Shown: positions 36,098 to 46,027 of the stretch, piece after piece
Position numbering within the stretch: the stretch's first letter is position 1
How the letters are laid out: every line of letters starts with the position of its first letter
Assembly: GCF_003751635.1 (NCBI RefSeq)
Contig: NZ_RJVI01000002.1
Coordinates: forward strand, 62,001-126,000
Source: Inmirania thermothiophila
GTDB lineage: Bacteria; Pseudomonadota; Gammaproteobacteria; DSM-100275
Direction of reading: 5' to 3'
Length of the DNA: 64,000 bases
Notes under the pieces: model-generated
The model's database searches: none
The model's input: only the letters and a program-made list of their open reading frames with translations
What the model was told of the DNA's origin: nothing
Program-made: the position numbers and the translations under genes

Positions 36098-37762
36098 TCA
36101 GGCCGCGCGGCAGACGCGGTTGCGTCCCGCCTGCTTGGCCCGATAGAGGGCGGCGTCGGCCGCCTCCACGAGGTCGTCGGGCCCCTGGCCCCGATGCTCG
36201 GGCAGGGCCGCCACCCCGACGCTGATGGTGACGCGCAGGCCGTCCACCGGGGTGCGCTCCACCTCCTCGCGGAGGCGCTCGGCGAGGTGCGCGGCGCCGT
36301 CGAGGGGGGTGCTGGGCAGGATCACGAGGAACTCCTCGCCGCCGTAGCGGCAGGGGATGTCGGTGTTGCGCACGGCGCGGCGCGTCACCTCGGCGATGGC
36401 CTGCAGGACCCGGTCGCCCTGCTCGTGGCCGTGCTCGTCGTTGAAGCGCTTGAAGTGGTCGACGTCGAACATGACCACCGAGAGCGGCAGCTCGTAGCGC
36501 TCGGCGCGCCGGTACTCGCGGGCCAGGGTCTCGTCGAGGTGGCGCCGGTTGTAGAGCCCCGTGAGGGGGTCGGTCACGGAGGCGCGGCGTAGCTCCTCCT
36601 CGAGCTGCTTCTCCTTGGTGATGTCGCGGATGAGGGCCGCCGAGCCCACGACCTGGTCCTTGCGGGTGCGGATGGTGGCGACGTGCACGCTCAGCACGCG
36701 CCCGCCGCGGTGCAGGACCACCGGCTCGTCGGCGTGGTCCCGGGACAGCCACTCCACCATGGCCTCGGGGTCGTCAAAGAGGTTGAGGAAGCCCTCGGCG
36801 GCGATGCGCCGCATGTCCTTGCCGACCAGCGTCTCGGCCGCCGGGTTGACCAGCACCACCTGGCCGGTGCGGTCGGTGACCACGATGCCCTCGCGGGCGC
36901 TGAGGATGATGGTGGTCAGCTTGTCCTGCTCCTGCTGCAGGCCGGTGTAGCTCTTCAGCACCCGCTGGATCATGCGGTTGAAGCTCGAGGCCATGCGGCC
37001 GAGCTCGTCGTCGCTCACCACCGGAACGCGGCGCGTGAGGTCGCCCTCGGCCACGTGCACCATCGCGTCGGTGACCTCGGTGATGGGACGCACCACGGAG
37101 CGGCGGATGAGCAGTCCGGTGGTCGCGAGCACCAGCGCCACCGCCAGCGCCATCAGCACCAGCCCGCGCTGCCAGGTCTCGCGCACGGCCTGCTCCACCG
37201 GGGCCATGGAGGTGGTGAGCTTGAGGAGGCCGCGCACCTCGTGGTCGCCGCCGTGGCAGCGGTGGCAGCGATTTTGGTTGCGGATGGGGGCGAGGAAGGT
37301 GAGATAGCGCTGTCCGCTGGAGTCCCACTCGTAGTAGGCGACCATCTCCTTGGTCCGCAGCGCCTCCTGCAGGGCGCTGTGCTCGGCCGGCAGGACCCGC
37401 ACCACGGCCTCGGTCTCGTGCGGCGGAAACTCCTCCTCGCCGCGGCGGCGGTTGACCGCGCGGATGGTCTCGTTGTCGCGGAAGGCCTCGATGCCGCTGG
37501 TGCGCAGGATGCGGAAGTCGGCGACGTCCGAGACGCGCTTGAGGTTGTCGGCGAAGGTCTGGGCGACGTCGGCATAGCCCGCCAGCATCACCGTCTGCAG
37601 CGCCTGGATCACGCTCTCGGCGAGCTTGCGCACCGTCGCCTCGTTCTGGCGGATGATGTTGCGCTCCTCGTTGAGCGTCAGGTAGTAGGTCGTGGAGACC
37701 AGGCCGAGCGTGGCGACGATCCCCACCATGAGAAGGATCTTGTGTCCGATGCGGTTGAGCAC
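36098..37762 (-). CDS. Diguanylate cyclase with a periplasmic c-type haem sensor domain
   Basis: 554 residues. TM1 (LLMVGIVATLGLVSTTYYL), a periplasmic domain of the DUF3365/Tll0287 kind with the haem motif CHRCH (about 166-170), TM2 (GLVLMALAVALVLATTGLLI), HAMP (about 230-282), a PAS domain (about 290-400, ILSAREGIVVTDRTGQVVLV), and GGDEF with YGGEEF and the RNTD inhibitory site five residues upstream. The haem suggests sensing of redox state or a diatomic gas such as NO, coupled to c-di-GMP output. GTG start (37762), with GGGGG upstream. It is convergent with the nap-linked haem protein and divergent from the cobalamin riboswitch. Confidence 0.9.
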   Translation of the reverse strand: MLNRIGHKILLMVGIVATLGLVSTTYYLTLNEERNIIRQNEATVRKLAESVIQALQTVMLAGYADVAQTFADNLKRVSDVADFRILRTSGIEAFRDNETIRAVNRRRGEEEFPPHETEAVVRVLPAEHSALQEALRTKEMVAYYEWDSSGQRYLTFLAPIRNQNRCHRCHGGDHEVRGLLKLTTSMAPVEQAVRETWQRGLVLMALAVALVLATTGLLIRRSVVRPITEVTDAMVHVAEGDLTRRVPVVSDDELGRMASSFNRMIQRVLKSYTGLQQEQDKLTTIILSAREGIVVTDRTGQVVLVNPAAETLVGKDMRRIAAEGFLNLFDDPEAMVEWLSRDHADEPVVLHRGGRVLSVHVATIRTRKDQVVGSAALIRDITKEKQLEEELRRASVTDPLTGLYNRRHLDETLAREYRRAERYELPLSVVMFDVDHFKRFNDEHGHEQGDRVLQAIAEVTRRAVRNTDIPCRYGGEEFLVILPSTPLDGAAHLAERLREEVERTPVDGLRVTISVGVAALPEHRGQGPDDLVEAADAALYRAKQAGRNRVCRAA

Positions 37763-37845
37763 CCCCGTCGTACCCCCGGCGACCCTTGCGGAATGCTGAT
37801 CATACCGGCCGCCTCCGCGCACCGCCACGGGGGCGGCCCGGCGCC

Positions 37846-37875
37846 TTGACAGCCTCCGGGCCCGGCGCCTAGATT
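37846..37875 (+). promoter_or_regulatory. Sigma-70 promoter of the cobalamin operon
   Basis: TTGACA (37846-37851, perfect -35), an 18-base spacer and TAGATT (37870-37875). The start point would be near 37882, just upstream of the riboswitch P1 stem. Confidence 0.7.
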
Positions 37876-37900
37876 GGCGGCCCCTCCCGCGGGAGGGATG

Positions 37901-38095
37901 TCTCGGGTGCCTCCGGCCGGAGCCGGAGGTGAAACGGGAAGACCGGTGCGCTCCCACGGGAGCAAGTCCGGCGCTGCCCCCGCAACGGTAGGCGGGTCGA
38001 GGGGGCTGCACGAGGCCACTGTGCCTTAGGGCATGGGAAGGCGCAGCCCCCGGGGTCGCACGGCCCCGCCCGCGAGCCCGGAGACCGGCCCGAGA
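37901..38095 (+). ncRNA. Cobalamin (B12) riboswitch
   Basis: P1 is formed by TCTCGG (37901-37906) and CCGAGA (38090-38095). Conserved segments in order: GGTGCC, GTGAAACGGGAA, CCGGTGCG, AAGTCCGGCGCTGCCCCC, GCAACGGTA, the B12 box GCCACTGTG, GGGAAGGCGC and GAGCCCGGAGACCGGCC. This is the full class consensus. It controls btuB and the cobalamin genes downstream, reducing expression when adenosyl- or other cobalamin is bound. Confidence 0.96.
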
Positions 38096-38111
38096 CGCTG
38101 CCGGTGGCGCT

Positions 38112-38216
38112 GCGGAGGGCGGCGCCGGGCGGAGCCGGTCGTGCCGGGCGTCTCCTCCCCACCCTCCTCCGCGCGCCGATGTTGCACCGCACCCGTGCGG
38201 GTGTGCACGGAGGAGG
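38112..38216 (+). promoter_or_regulatory. Expression platform: alternative helices that hide or free the btuB ribosome-binding site
   Basis: CCTCCTCCG (38163-38171) is perfectly complementary to CGGAGGAGG (38208-38216), which is the btuB ribosome-binding site. The same region (CCTCCGC, 38166-38172) can instead pair with GCGGAGG (38112-38118), just after the aptamer. These mutually exclusive helices suggest a translational switch. The pairing is seen in the sequence; the mechanism is inferred. Confidence 0.6.
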
Positions 38217-38222
38217 AGATCC

Positions 38223-40016
38223 ATGCGCAAGACCGCCCTCGTCGCGGCCCTGCTCGCGGCCGGCCCCGCCGTCGCCGCCGAGACCGCCGCCCCCCTCATC
38301 GTCACCGCCACGCGCACCGCCGAGACTGCCGACGAGACCCTGGCCTCGGTGACCGTGATCACGCGCGAGGCCATCGAGCGCAGCCAGGTCCGCAGCGTCC
38401 AGGAGCTGCTCGCCGGCCTGCCCGGCATCGGGATCGCCAACAACGGCGGCGACGGCAAGGCCACCTCGCTCTTCCTGCGTGGCACCGAGTCCGACCACGT
38501 CCTGGTGCTGGTGGACGGCGTGCGGGTGGGCTCGGCCACCCTCGGGACGACCGCTTTCGAGCAACTGCCGCTCGCCGAGATCGAGCGCATCGAGATCGTG
38601 CGCGGGCCGCGCTCGGCCCTCTACGGCTCCGAGGCCATCGGCGGCGTGATCCAGATCTTCACCCGGCGCGGGGGCGGGCCGGACCTTTCCGCCGCCCTCG
38701 GCGCGGGCAGCCGCGCCACCGCCAGCGCCAGCCTCTCGCTGCGCGGCGGCGGCGGAAAGGCCTGGTACGCCCTGGGGCTGTCCGGCCTCGATACCGACGG
38801 CATCGATGCCTGCCGCGGCAGTCTCACGGAGGGCTGCTTTGCCATCAAGCCCGACGAGGACGGCTACCGCAACCTCGGGGCCAGCCTCAGCCTCGGCGGG
38901 CGCGTCGGGGATGTGGAGGTGGAGCTGGGCTGGCTTCGGTCCGAGGGCGAGACCGAGTTCGACGGCGCCTTCCAGAACGGCGCCGACACCCTCCAGGAGG
39001 TGGTGCGTCTCGAGACGCGGATCGAGCGGGGGGAGGCGCTGTGGACGGTGCGCCTGGGGCGGGCCCGCGACGAGTCCGACAACACCCTCGACGGCGCCTT
39101 CGTGAGCCGCTTCGTCACCGAGCGCGACAGCGCCACCGTCCAGGCCGACCTCCCTGTGGGCGCCGGCGTCCTCAGCCTGGGGGTGGACTACCTGGACGAC
39201 GAGGTGGGCGGCACCGCGGGCTACGCCGTGGAGACGCGCCGCGACACCGGCGTCTTCGCGCAGTGGCAGGCGGGGAGCGCGGCCGGCGACTGGGCGCTCG
39301 CGCTGCGCCACGACGACAACGAGCAGTTCGGAGATCACGTCACCGGCAGCGTCGCCTGGGGCCGGGAGGTGGGCGCCGGGCTGCGCCTCGTCGCCGCCTA
39401 CGGCACCGCCTTCAAGGCGCCCACCTTCAACGAGCTCTACTTCCCTGGTTTCGGCAACCCCGACCTGGACCCCGAGCGGTCCCGTTCCGTGGAGCTCGGC
39501 CTGCGCCGCAGGCAGTGGTGGTCGCTGACCCTGTTCGCGACCCGCATCGACGACCTGATCGGCTTCGACGCGAGCTTCACGCCGCGCAACATCGACGAGG
39601 CCCGCATCGTCGGTCTCGAGGGCGAGGCCGCGCTGCGGCTCGGCGACTGGGCGCTGCGCGCCGGCGCCACGCTGCAGGAGCCGGAGAACCGCGGCGACGG
39701 CGCCGAGCGCGGCAACACGCTGCCGCGGCGCGCCAGGGCCTTCGGCCGCATCGAGCTGGACCGCGACCGCGGGCGCTGGTCGGCCGGGGCGACGCTGCGC
39801 GCCGAGGGGCCGCGCTACGACGATCTCGCCAACACGCGGCGGCTTGCGGGCTACGCCGTGCTCGACCTGCGCGGCGCCTACCGGCTCTCGCGCGCCCTGC
39901 GGCTGCAGGCCCGGGTCGAGAACGCCCTCGACAAGGACTACGAGACCGCCGCGGGCTACCCCCAGCCCGGGCGCGGGGTCTTCCTCACCCTGCGCTACGC
40001 GCGGCCCCGCGGATAG
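38223..40016 (+). CDS. btuB: TonB-dependent cobalamin receptor BtuB
   Basis: 597 residues. Outer-membrane cobalamin importer. A short signal peptide ([16 protein letters not shown]) is followed by a TonB-box-like segment ([15 protein letters not shown]), the plug ([71 protein letters not shown]) and a 22-strand-type barrel with [23 protein letters not shown]. Length and motifs fit BtuB, and the riboswitch directly upstream fixes the ligand class. The ribosome-binding site GGAGGAGGAG is six bases before the ATG. Confidence 0.95.
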   Translation: MRKTALVAALLAAGPAVAAETAAPLIVTATRTAETADETLASVTVITREAIERSQVRSVQELLAGLPGIGIANNGGDGKATSLFLRGTESDHVLVLVDGVRVGSATLGTTAFEQLPLAEIERIEIVRGPRSALYGSEAIGGVIQIFTRRGGGPDLSAALGAGSRATASASLSLRGGGGKAWYALGLSGLDTDGIDACRGSLTEGCFAIKPDEDGYRNLGASLSLGGRVGDVEVELGWLRSEGETEFDGAFQNGADTLQEVVRLETRIERGEALWTVRLGRARDESDNTLDGAFVSRFVTERDSATVQADLPVGAGVLSLGVDYLDDEVGGTAGYAVETRRDTGVFAQWQAGSAAGDWALALRHDDNEQFGDHVTGSVAWGREVGAGLRLVAAYGTAFKAPTFNELYFPGFGNPDLDPERSRSVELGLRRRQWWSLTLFATRIDDLIGFDASFTPRNIDEARIVGLEGEAALRLGDWALRAGATLQEPENRGDGAERGNTLPRRARAFGRIELDRDRGRWSAGATLRAEGPRYDDLANTRRLAGYAVLDLRGAYRLSRALRLQARVENALDKDYETAAGYPQPGRGVFLTLRYARPRG

Positions 40017-40025
40017 GCGGCGGCG

Positions 40026-41364
40026 ATGGCCTGCGCCCTGCTCGTGAGCGCGCCCGCCTCCGGCCAGGGCAAGACCACGGTGGCGGCGGCCCTGGCGCGG
40101 CGGCTGCAACGCCGGGGCCGCCGCGTGCGGGCCTTCAAGGCGGGGCCCGACTTCCTGGACGCGGCGCTGCTGGCCGCGGCCACCGGGGCCGCGGTGGAGC
40201 AGCTCGACCTCTGGATGGGGGGCGAGGCGGACTGCCGGGCGCGCCTTGCCCGCGCCGCGGCCGGGGCCGACGTCCTCCTGGTGGAGGGGGTGATGGGGCT
40301 GCACGACGGGCCGGCCTCGACCGCGGCGCTGGCCGCGCGGCTGGGCCTTCCGGTGCTGCTGGTGATCGACGCCGCCGCCATGGCGGAGACCTTCGGCGCC
40401 GTCGCCCTGGGGCTTGCGGCCTACCGGCCGGGCCTCGCGGTGGCGGGGGTCGTCGCCAACCGCGTGGCCGGCCCCGGGCATGCCGAGATGCTGCGGCGGA
40501 GCCTCCCCCCGGGGCTCGCCTGGTGGGGGGCGCTGCCCGCGCGCGCGGAGGGCCTGCCGGAGCACGCGCCAGCCCATCAGCGCGGCCTCGGCGCTGCCCG
40601 CGCGCGCGGAGGGCCTGCTTCCGGAGCGGCACCTGGGCCTGGTGCTGCCCGGCGAGGTGGCGGACCTGCCGGCCCGTCTCGACGCCCTCGCCGACGCCCT
40701 CGGCCTGGAGGGGGCCGCGACGCCGTGGTCGCCGCCGGCGGGGCCGTTGCCGCCCCCGCCGCCGCGGCTGCTCGCGGGTCGGCGCATCGCCGTCGCCCGC
40801 GACGCCGCCTTCGCCTTCCTCTACCCGGCCAATCTCGAGCTGCTGCGGGCGATGGGGGCCGAGATCGCCTTCTTCTCGCCGCTGGCCGACGAGGCGGTGC
40901 CCGCCGCCGACGCGGTCTGGCTCCCCGGGGGCTATCCGGAGCTGCACCTGGAGCGGCTTGCGGCGGCGGCGCGGACGCGGGCGTGGCTCGAGGCCCACTG
41001 CCGGGCGGACCGGGCGCTGCTCGCCGAGTGCGGCGGGCTCCTCTACCTGCTCGACGTCCTCGCCCACGACGGGCGGGCACGCCCCATGGCGGGCATCCTC
41101 CCGGGGCGGGCCGAGGTGGGCGGGCAGGTCGCCTTCATCGGCTATCAGGAGGTGGACCTCGGGGCGGGGCCCCTGCGCGGGCACAGCTTCCACCACGCCC
41201 GCGCCGAGGTCGCGCTCGCGCCGGCGGCGGTGGCCCGCGACCCGGCGGGGCGGGCGGGCGAGTCCGTCTACCGCAGCGGCGCGCTCACCGCGAGCTTCGT
41301 CCACTTCTACTTCCCGTCCAACCCGGCCGCGGCGGCGGCCCTCTTCGGGGCCGCGGCGCCATGA
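40026..41364 (+). pseudogene. cobB: cobB/cbiA, cobyrinate a,c-diamide synthase, frameshifted by a repeat-flanked 61-bp insertion
   Basis: The N-terminal half (40026 to about 40557) reads in one frame: P-loop [62 protein letters not shown]. The C-terminal half (from about 40591) reads in the next frame: [36 protein letters not shown], amidotransferase Cys in [11 protein letters not shown] and His in ASFVHFYF. A 28-bp sequence occurs twice (40530-40557 and 40591-40618), 61 bp apart; removing one unit joins the frames and restores the family motif [11 protein letters not shown]. Both halves are otherwise intact, so the lesion is recent or a sequence artefact. The first frame stays open by chance into btuF. 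Confidence 0.85.
40530..40618 (+). repeat. 28-bp direct repeat flanking a 33-bp core inside cobB
   Basis: Copies at 40530-40557 and 40591-40618 begin GCGCTGCCCGCGCGCGCGGA and are identical over 28 bases. The core between them (40558-40590) does not recur after the second copy, so this is not a plain tandem duplication. The 61-bp unit shifts the reading frame by one. Confidence 0.9.
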
Positions 41365-42236
41365 TGCGGGCCGCGGCCGTCCTCTGGCTCGTCCTCGCCG
41401 CACTGCCCGCGGCGGCGGTCACGGCCACCGACGACCGCGGGGTGACCGTGCGCCTCGCGGCGCCGGCGCGACGCATCGTGAGCCTCGCCCCCCATGCCAC
41501 GGAGCTCCTCTTCGCCGCCGGGGCGGGAGGGCGCATCGTGGGCGCGGTGGAGTGGAGCGACTACCCGCCCGAGGCGCGCGCCATCCCCCGCGTCGGCGGC
41601 TACCGGGCGCTGGATCTCGAGCGCATCGTGGCCCTGCATCCGGATCTGGTGGTGGGCTGGGCGAGCGGCAACGGCGCGGCGCTGACGCGGCTGGAGGCGG
41701 CGGGGCTCGCCGTCTTCGCCACCGAGCCGCGGCGGCTGGAGGACATCGCCGCCGCCATCGAGGCCCTGGGGCGGCTGGCGGGGACCGAGGAGCGCGCGGG
41801 CGAGGCGGCGGCGCGCTTCCGGGCGCGGCTGGCCGCCCTGCGCGCGCGCTGGTCGGGACGCCGGCCGGTGCGCGTCTTCTACCAGGTCTGGGACCGGCCG
41901 CTCATCACCGTCGGCGGGCCCCAGATCATCAGCCGCCTGATCGAGCTCTGCGGCGGGCGCAACGTCTTCGCGCAGCTCGCCGAGCTCGCGCCGACGGTGA
42001 CCGTCGAGGCGGTGATCGCCGCCGACCCCGACGCCATCGTCTTCGGCCTGCGCGAGGGCCGCGAGGGCTGGGCCGCCTTCTGGCGCCGCTTCCCCTTCCT
42101 GCGCGCGGTGGGGCGGGGCCACCTCATCGGCCTCGACGCCGATCTCCTGCAGAGGCCGACGCCGCGCCTGCTCGACGGCGCCGAGCGGCTGTGCCGGGCC
42201 CTGGAGGCGGTGCGCAGCGCGGAGGGCGGGCCGTGA
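41361..42236 (+). CDS. btuF: Periplasmic cobalamin-binding protein, BtuF-type
   Basis: 291 residues. Signal peptide ([17 protein letters not shown]). Class III helical-backbone binding-protein features: [66 protein letters not shown], and a C-terminal lobe with [32 protein letters not shown]. Context inside a riboswitch-controlled cobalamin operon supports cobalamin or a corrinoid as ligand. No btuC or btuD gene is in the window. It overlaps the cobB stop as ATGA. Confidence 0.88.
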   Translation: MMRAAAVLWLVLAALPAAAVTATDDRGVTVRLAAPARRIVSLAPHATELLFAAGAGGRIVGAVEWSDYPPEARAIPRVGGYRALDLERIVALHPDLVVGWASGNGAALTRLEAAGLAVFATEPRRLEDIAAAIEALGRLAGTEERAGEAAARFRARLAALRARWSGRRPVRVFYQVWDRPLITVGGPQIISRLIELCGGRNVFAQLAELAPTVTVEAVIAADPDAIVFGLREGREGWAAFWRRFPFLRAVGRGHLIGLDADLLQRPTPRLLDGAERLCRALEAVRSAEGGP

Positions 42237-43867
42237 GGCGGGGCGTGCTCATGATCCAGGGCACCACCTCGGATGCGGGCAAGAGCACGCTGGTGGCGGG
42301 CCTCGGGCGGGCGCTCGCCCGGCGCGGGGTGCGCGTGGCCCCCTTCAAGCCACAGAACATGGCCCTCAACGCCGCCGTGACCGCCGACGGCGGCGAGATC
42401 GGCCGCGCCCAGGCGGTGCAGGCGCGCGCCTGCGGGCTGGCGCCGGAGCGGGACATGAACCCGGTGCTGCTCAAGCCCGAGAGCGACCGCGGGGCGCAGG
42501 TGGTCCTGTGCGGGCGGGCCATCGGCACCTTCGACGCGCGCGCCTACCACGCCCTGAAGCCGCGCCTGCGGGAGGCGGTGGTGGCGGCCTTCGAGCGGCT
42601 CGCGGCGCGCTTCGAGGCGGTGCTGGTGGAGGGCGCCGGCAGCCCCGCCGAGGTCAACCTGCGCGAGGGCGACATCGCCAACATGGGCTTCGCCGAGGCG
42701 GTGGACTGCCCGGTGGCGGTGGTGGCGGACATCGACCGCGGCGGTGTCTTCGCCCACCTCGTGGGCACCCTGGAGCTGCTCGCGCCGCGTGAGCGCGCGC
42801 AGGTGCGCGGCTTCGTCATCAACCGCTTCCGCGGCGATCCGGCGCTGCTCGCGCCGGGTCTCGAGTGGCTCGAGGGGCGCACCGGACGGCCCGTGCTCGG
42901 GGTGCTGCCGTACCTGCACGGCCTCGTGCTGGAGGCGGAGGACGCCGTGGAGGCGGTGCAGGCGGCGCCCGGGACACGGGCGTGCGAAGCACGCGGCTGC
43001 GGGAGCGGGCGCAAGCCGCCGTCGTGGGGAGGCGGATACGCGGCAGGCGGGACGTGCTGTGCCGCGTGGACGGTCGGGGCGGCGCAGAGGCAGGCGGCGC
43101 CGGCGCAGGACGTGCTGCGCGTGGTGGTGGCGGCGCTGCCCCGCATCAGCAACCACACCGATTTCGATCCCCTGCGGCTGCACCCGCGGGTGGACCTGCG
43201 CTTCGCCCGCGATCCGGCGCCTGCGGACCTCATCGTGCTCCCGGGGAGCAAGGCCGTGCGCGCCGATCTCGACTGGCTGCGCCGGCGCGGCTGGGAGGCG
43301 GCGATCCTGCGTCACCTGCGCTACGGGGGGCGGGTGCTGGGGATCTGCGGCGGCTTCCAGATGCTGGGGCGGGCGGTGCACGACCCCGAGGGCGTCGAGG
43401 GCGGGGCGGGTTCCACGGCGGTGCTCGGGCTGCTGGCGGTGGAGACGGTGCTGCGGCCGCAGAAGCGGCTGGCGCAGGTGGCCGGCCGGCTCGTCTTCGC
43501 CGCCGCACCGGTGCGCGGCTACGAGATCCACGCCGGGGTGAGCGAGGGGCCGGGGCTCGCGCGGCCGGTGGCGGAGCTCGCCGACGGGCCGGACGGTGCG
43601 GTGTCCGAGGACGGGCAGGTGATGGGCACCTACGTCCACGGCCTCTTCGACGAGCCCGCCGCCTGCGAGGCGCTGCTCGCCTGGGCGGGGCTGGAGGCGC
43701 CGGGGGCGGCGCCGGACATGGAGGCCGCGCGCGAGGCGGCGCTCGAGCGGCTCGCCGACGCCGTCGAGGCCCATCTGGACATGGAGGCGGTGCTGGCCCT
43801 GCTGGAGGGGCGTCGCCCCGTGCGCGGGCGGAGACGACGGCGGGAGGTGCCCCGATGCGGGAGCTGA
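42233..43867 (+). CDS. cobQ: Cobyric acid synthase CobQ/CbiP, with a 44-residue insertion
   Basis: 544 residues (family about 480-500). Amidates four side chains of adenosylcobyrinate diamide. N-terminal domain: [66 protein letters not shown]-terminal class I amidotransferase-like domain: [38 protein letters not shown] (Cys nucleophile), YVHGLFDE. Between [14 protein letters not shown] and AQDVLRVVV sits a 44-residue Cys-, Trp- and Gly-rich insert bounded by a repeated QAAP. Without it the junction is normal for the family. GTG overlaps the btuF stop; GTG 42245 and ATG 42251 are alternatives. Confidence 0.93.
   Translation: MRRGVLMIQGTTSDAGKSTLVAGLGRALARRGVRVAPFKPQNMALNAAVTADGGEIGRAQAVQARACGLAPERDMNPVLLKPESDRGAQVVLCGRAIGTFDARAYHALKPRLREAVVAAFERLAARFEAVLVEGAGSPAEVNLREGDIANMGFAEAVDCPVAVVADIDRGGVFAHLVGTLELLAPRERAQVRGFVINRFRGDPALLAPGLEWLEGRTGRPVLGVLPYLHGLVLEAEDAVEAVQAAPGTRACEARGCGSGRKPPSWGGGYAAGGTCCAAWTVGAAQRQAAPAQDVLRVVVAALPRISNHTDFDPLRLHPRVDLRFARDPAPADLIVLPGSKAVRADLDWLRRRGWEAAILRHLRYGGRVLGICGGFQMLGRAVHDPEGVEGGAGSTAVLGLLAVETVLRPQKRLAQVAGRLVFAAAPVRGYEIHAGVSEGPGLARPVAELADGPDGAVSEDGQVMGTYVHGLFDEPAACEALLAWAGLEAPGAAPDMEAAREAALERLADAVEAHLDMEAVLALLEGRRPVRGRRRRREVPRCGS
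42958..43101 (+). repeat. 132-bp in-frame insertion in cobQ between 12-bp direct repeats
   Basis: GCAGGCGGCGCC occurs at 42958-42969 and 43090-43101. The 120 bases between contain a perfect hairpin, GCGTGC GAA GCACGC (42980-42994). The insert is a multiple of three and free of stops. Deleting one repeat plus the core restores the expected CobQ sequence. It could be a target-site duplication around a tiny palindromic element, or a slipped rearrangement. Confidence 0.8.
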
Positions 43868-44376
43868 TCCTCGGAGGCGTGCGCTCGGGCAAGAGCCGGC
43901 ACGCCGAGGCGCAGGCGGCGGCCTCGGGGCTGGAGGTGGTCTGCGTGGCCACGGCCCGGGCGCTGGACGAGGAGATGCGGGCGCGCATCGCCGCGCATCG
44001 GGCGCGGCGGCCGGCGCACTGGCGCACGGTGGAGGCGCCGCTCGCCCTGGCCCAGGCGCTCGCGCGCGAGGCGGCGCCGGGGCGGTGCCTCATCGTCGAC
44101 TGCCTGACCCTGTGGCTCACCAACCTCTTCGTGGAGACGGAGGCGGAGCGCCGCGGGGCTGAGGTGGCGGCCCTGCTGGAGGTGCTGCCGCGGCTTCCCG
44201 GCCGCCTCGTCCTCGTGGCCAACGAGACCTCCATGGGGGTGATCCCGGAGGGGACGCTGGCGCGGCGGTTTCTCGACGAGGCGGGCCGGCTGCACCAGGA
44301 GGTGGCGGCGCGCTGCGAGCGCGTCACGTTGATGGTGGCGGGCCTGCCGCTGCTGCTCAAGGGAGGCGGATCATGA
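43855..44376 (+). CDS. cobU: Adenosylcobinamide kinase / guanylyltransferase CobU
   Basis: 173 residues. Activates adenosylcobinamide to its GDP derivative. P-loop [15 protein letters not shown], the [13 protein letters not shown] segment with the guanylylated His, [14 protein letters not shown] and [26 protein letters not shown] are all classic. ATG lies 13 bases inside the end of cobQ. Functional in cobinamide salvage even if cobB is inactive. Confidence 0.96.
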   Translation: MRELILGGVRSGKSRHAEAQAAASGLEVVCVATARALDEEMRARIAAHRARRPAHWRTVEAPLALAQALAREAAPGRCLIVDCLTLWLTNLFVETEAERRGAEVAALLEVLPRLPGRLVLVANETSMGVIPEGTLARRFLDEAGRLHQEVAARCERVTLMVAGLPLLLKGGGS

Positions 44377-45431
44377 GCACCACGGCATGGACGAGGGAGC
44401 CGGTACGCCGGCCCGACGCCGCGGCGGGGGAGGCGGCGCGGCTGCGCCAGCAGCGGCTGACCAAGCCGCCCGGGTCGCTGGGACGGCTCGAGACGCTGGC
44501 GGTGCGGCTGGCGGCCCTGCAGGGACGGGCGCGGCCGCGCCTCGATCGGGTGCGAATCGTGGTCTTCGCCGCCGACCACGGCGTCGCCGAGGAGGGGGTG
44601 AGCGCCTTCCCCCAGGCGGTCACGGTGGAGATGATCCGCAACTTCGCCCGCGGGGGCGCGGCCATCAGCGTGCTCGCGCGCACCCTCGGGGCGAGCCTGG
44701 AGGTGGTGGACGTGGGCGCCGCCGCCGATCCGGGGCCGCTGCCGGGCGTGGTCGCGGCGCGGCAGGGCGCCGGCACGGCCAACTTCACCCGCGCCCCGGC
44801 GATGACACCCGGGCAGCTCGCCGGCGCGCTCGGCGCCGGGCGCGAGGCGGTGGCCCGGGCGCGGGAGGCCGGCTGCGACCTCTTCGTCGCCGGCGAGATG
44901 GGCATCGCCAACACCACCGTCGCCGCGGCCCTGACGGCGGCCCTGCTGGATCTGGCGCCCGACGCCGTGGCGGGCCGGGGCACCGGGGTGGACGACGCGG
45001 GGCTTGCGCGCAAGGTGGATGCGATCCGGCGGGCGCTGGCCCTGCACCGGGCGGCCGCGGGCGACCCCATGGAGGCGCTGCGCCGCCTCGGCGGCTTCGA
45101 GATCGCCGCCATCGCCGGCGCCTACATCGCCTGCGCCCAGGCGGGGATCCCGGCGGTGGTGGACGGCTTCATCGCCGGCGCGGCGGCGCTCGCGGCGGTG
45201 CGCGTCCGGCCCGAGGTCCGGCCGTGGCTGCTCTTCGGCCACCGCTCCGCCGAGGGCGGTCATGCCCGCCTGCTGGCGGCGCTCGGGGCCGAGCCGGTGC
45301 TCGACCTCGGCATGCGTCTCGGCGAGGGCACGGGGGCGGCGGCGTCGGTGGCGGTGCTGCGCCTCGCCTGCGCCCTCCACGACGGCATGGCCACCTTCGA
45401 GGAGGCCGGCGTCAGCGGGGGCCCGGCGTGA
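44373..45431 (+). CDS. cobT: Nicotinate-nucleotide-dimethylbenzimidazole phosphoribosyltransferase CobT
   Basis: 352 residues. Makes alpha-ribazole phosphate, the lower-ligand precursor. Motifs: [94 protein letters not shown], and the catalytic Glu in [15 protein letters not shown]. Coupled to cobU through a 4-bp overlap and to cobC through ATGA. Confidence 0.97.
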   Translation: MSTTAWTREPVRRPDAAAGEAARLRQQRLTKPPGSLGRLETLAVRLAALQGRARPRLDRVRIVVFAADHGVAEEGVSAFPQAVTVEMIRNFARGGAAISVLARTLGASLEVVDVGAAADPGPLPGVVAARQGAGTANFTRAPAMTPGQLAGALGAGREAVARAREAGCDLFVAGEMGIANTTVAAALTAALLDLAPDAVAGRGTGVDDAGLARKVDAIRRALALHRAAAGDPMEALRRLGGFEIAAIAGAYIACAQAGIPAVVDGFIAGAAALAAVRVRPEVRPWLLFGHRSAEGGHARLLAALGAEPVLDLGMRLGEGTGAAASVAVLRLACALHDGMATFEEAGVSGGPA

Positions 45432-46027
45432 TGGAGGTGGATCTCCTGCGCCACGGCGCCTGCGAGGGCGGCCCCATCCTGCGCGGCGGCGGCCGGGACG
45501 ATCCCCTGAGCCCGGAGGTCTGGCGGCAGATGGAGGCGGCGCTGCGCGGTGCGGGGCCGTGGCGGCGGATCCTCACCTCGCCGCTGCGGCGGTGCAGCGA
45601 GTTCGCGTGGCGGCTGGCCCGGCGGACCGGGACGCGCCTGGAGACGGTGGCGGAGCTCGCCGAGATGGGGTTCGGCCGCTGGGAGGGGCGCACGACCCGG
45701 GAGCTTGCCGACGAGCCCGGCTACCTGCAGCGCCTCGTGGATCCGGCGGCCGCCACGCCCCCCGAGGGCGAGTCCTGGGAGGCCTTCCGCGCCCGGGTGT
45801 GTGCGGGCTGGGAGGCGGTCCTTGCCGGCACCGGTCCGGTGCTGGTGGTGACCCACGGCGGCGTGATCCGCCTCATCCTGGGCCTGGTGCTGGGCATGCC
45901 GGACGAGGCGCTGCTGCGCATCGAGGTCCCGCCGGCATGCCGCACCCGCCTGCGCTGCGGCGTGGACGAGGCGGGGCGGCGCTGGGCGAGCCTGATTGCC
46001 CATGTGCCGCCGGAGCTCGGCGGATGA
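45431..46027 (+). CDS. cobC: Alpha-ribazole phosphatase-like histidine phosphatase CobC
   Basis: 198 residues. Phosphohistidine core: LLRHGACEGG (RHG with catalytic His), TSPLRRCSEFAW, AELAEMGFGRWEGRT and VVTHGGVIRL (second His). Removes phosphate from alpha-ribazole phosphate or cobalamin phosphate. Placement after cobT supports the cobalamin role over a general phosphatase. Its last 155 bases are overlapped on the other strand by the read-through tail of the vapC-type gene. Confidence 0.9.
   Translation: MEVDLLRHGACEGGPILRGGGRDDPLSPEVWRQMEAALRGAGPWRRILTSPLRRCSEFAWRLARRTGTRLETVAELAEMGFGRWEGRTTRELADEPGYLQRLVDPAAATPPEGESWEAFRARVCAGWEAVLAGTGPVLVVTHGGVIRLILGLVLGMPDEALLRIEVPPACRTRLRCGVDEAGRRWASLIAHVPPELGG

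Noticed and set aside
40026-42236. Apparent single 736-residue CobB-BtuF fusion protein
   Set aside because: The frame stays open by chance after the 61-bp insertion. The middle part is low-complexity and BtuF has its own signal peptide and start; the real CobB C-terminal half is in the next frame.
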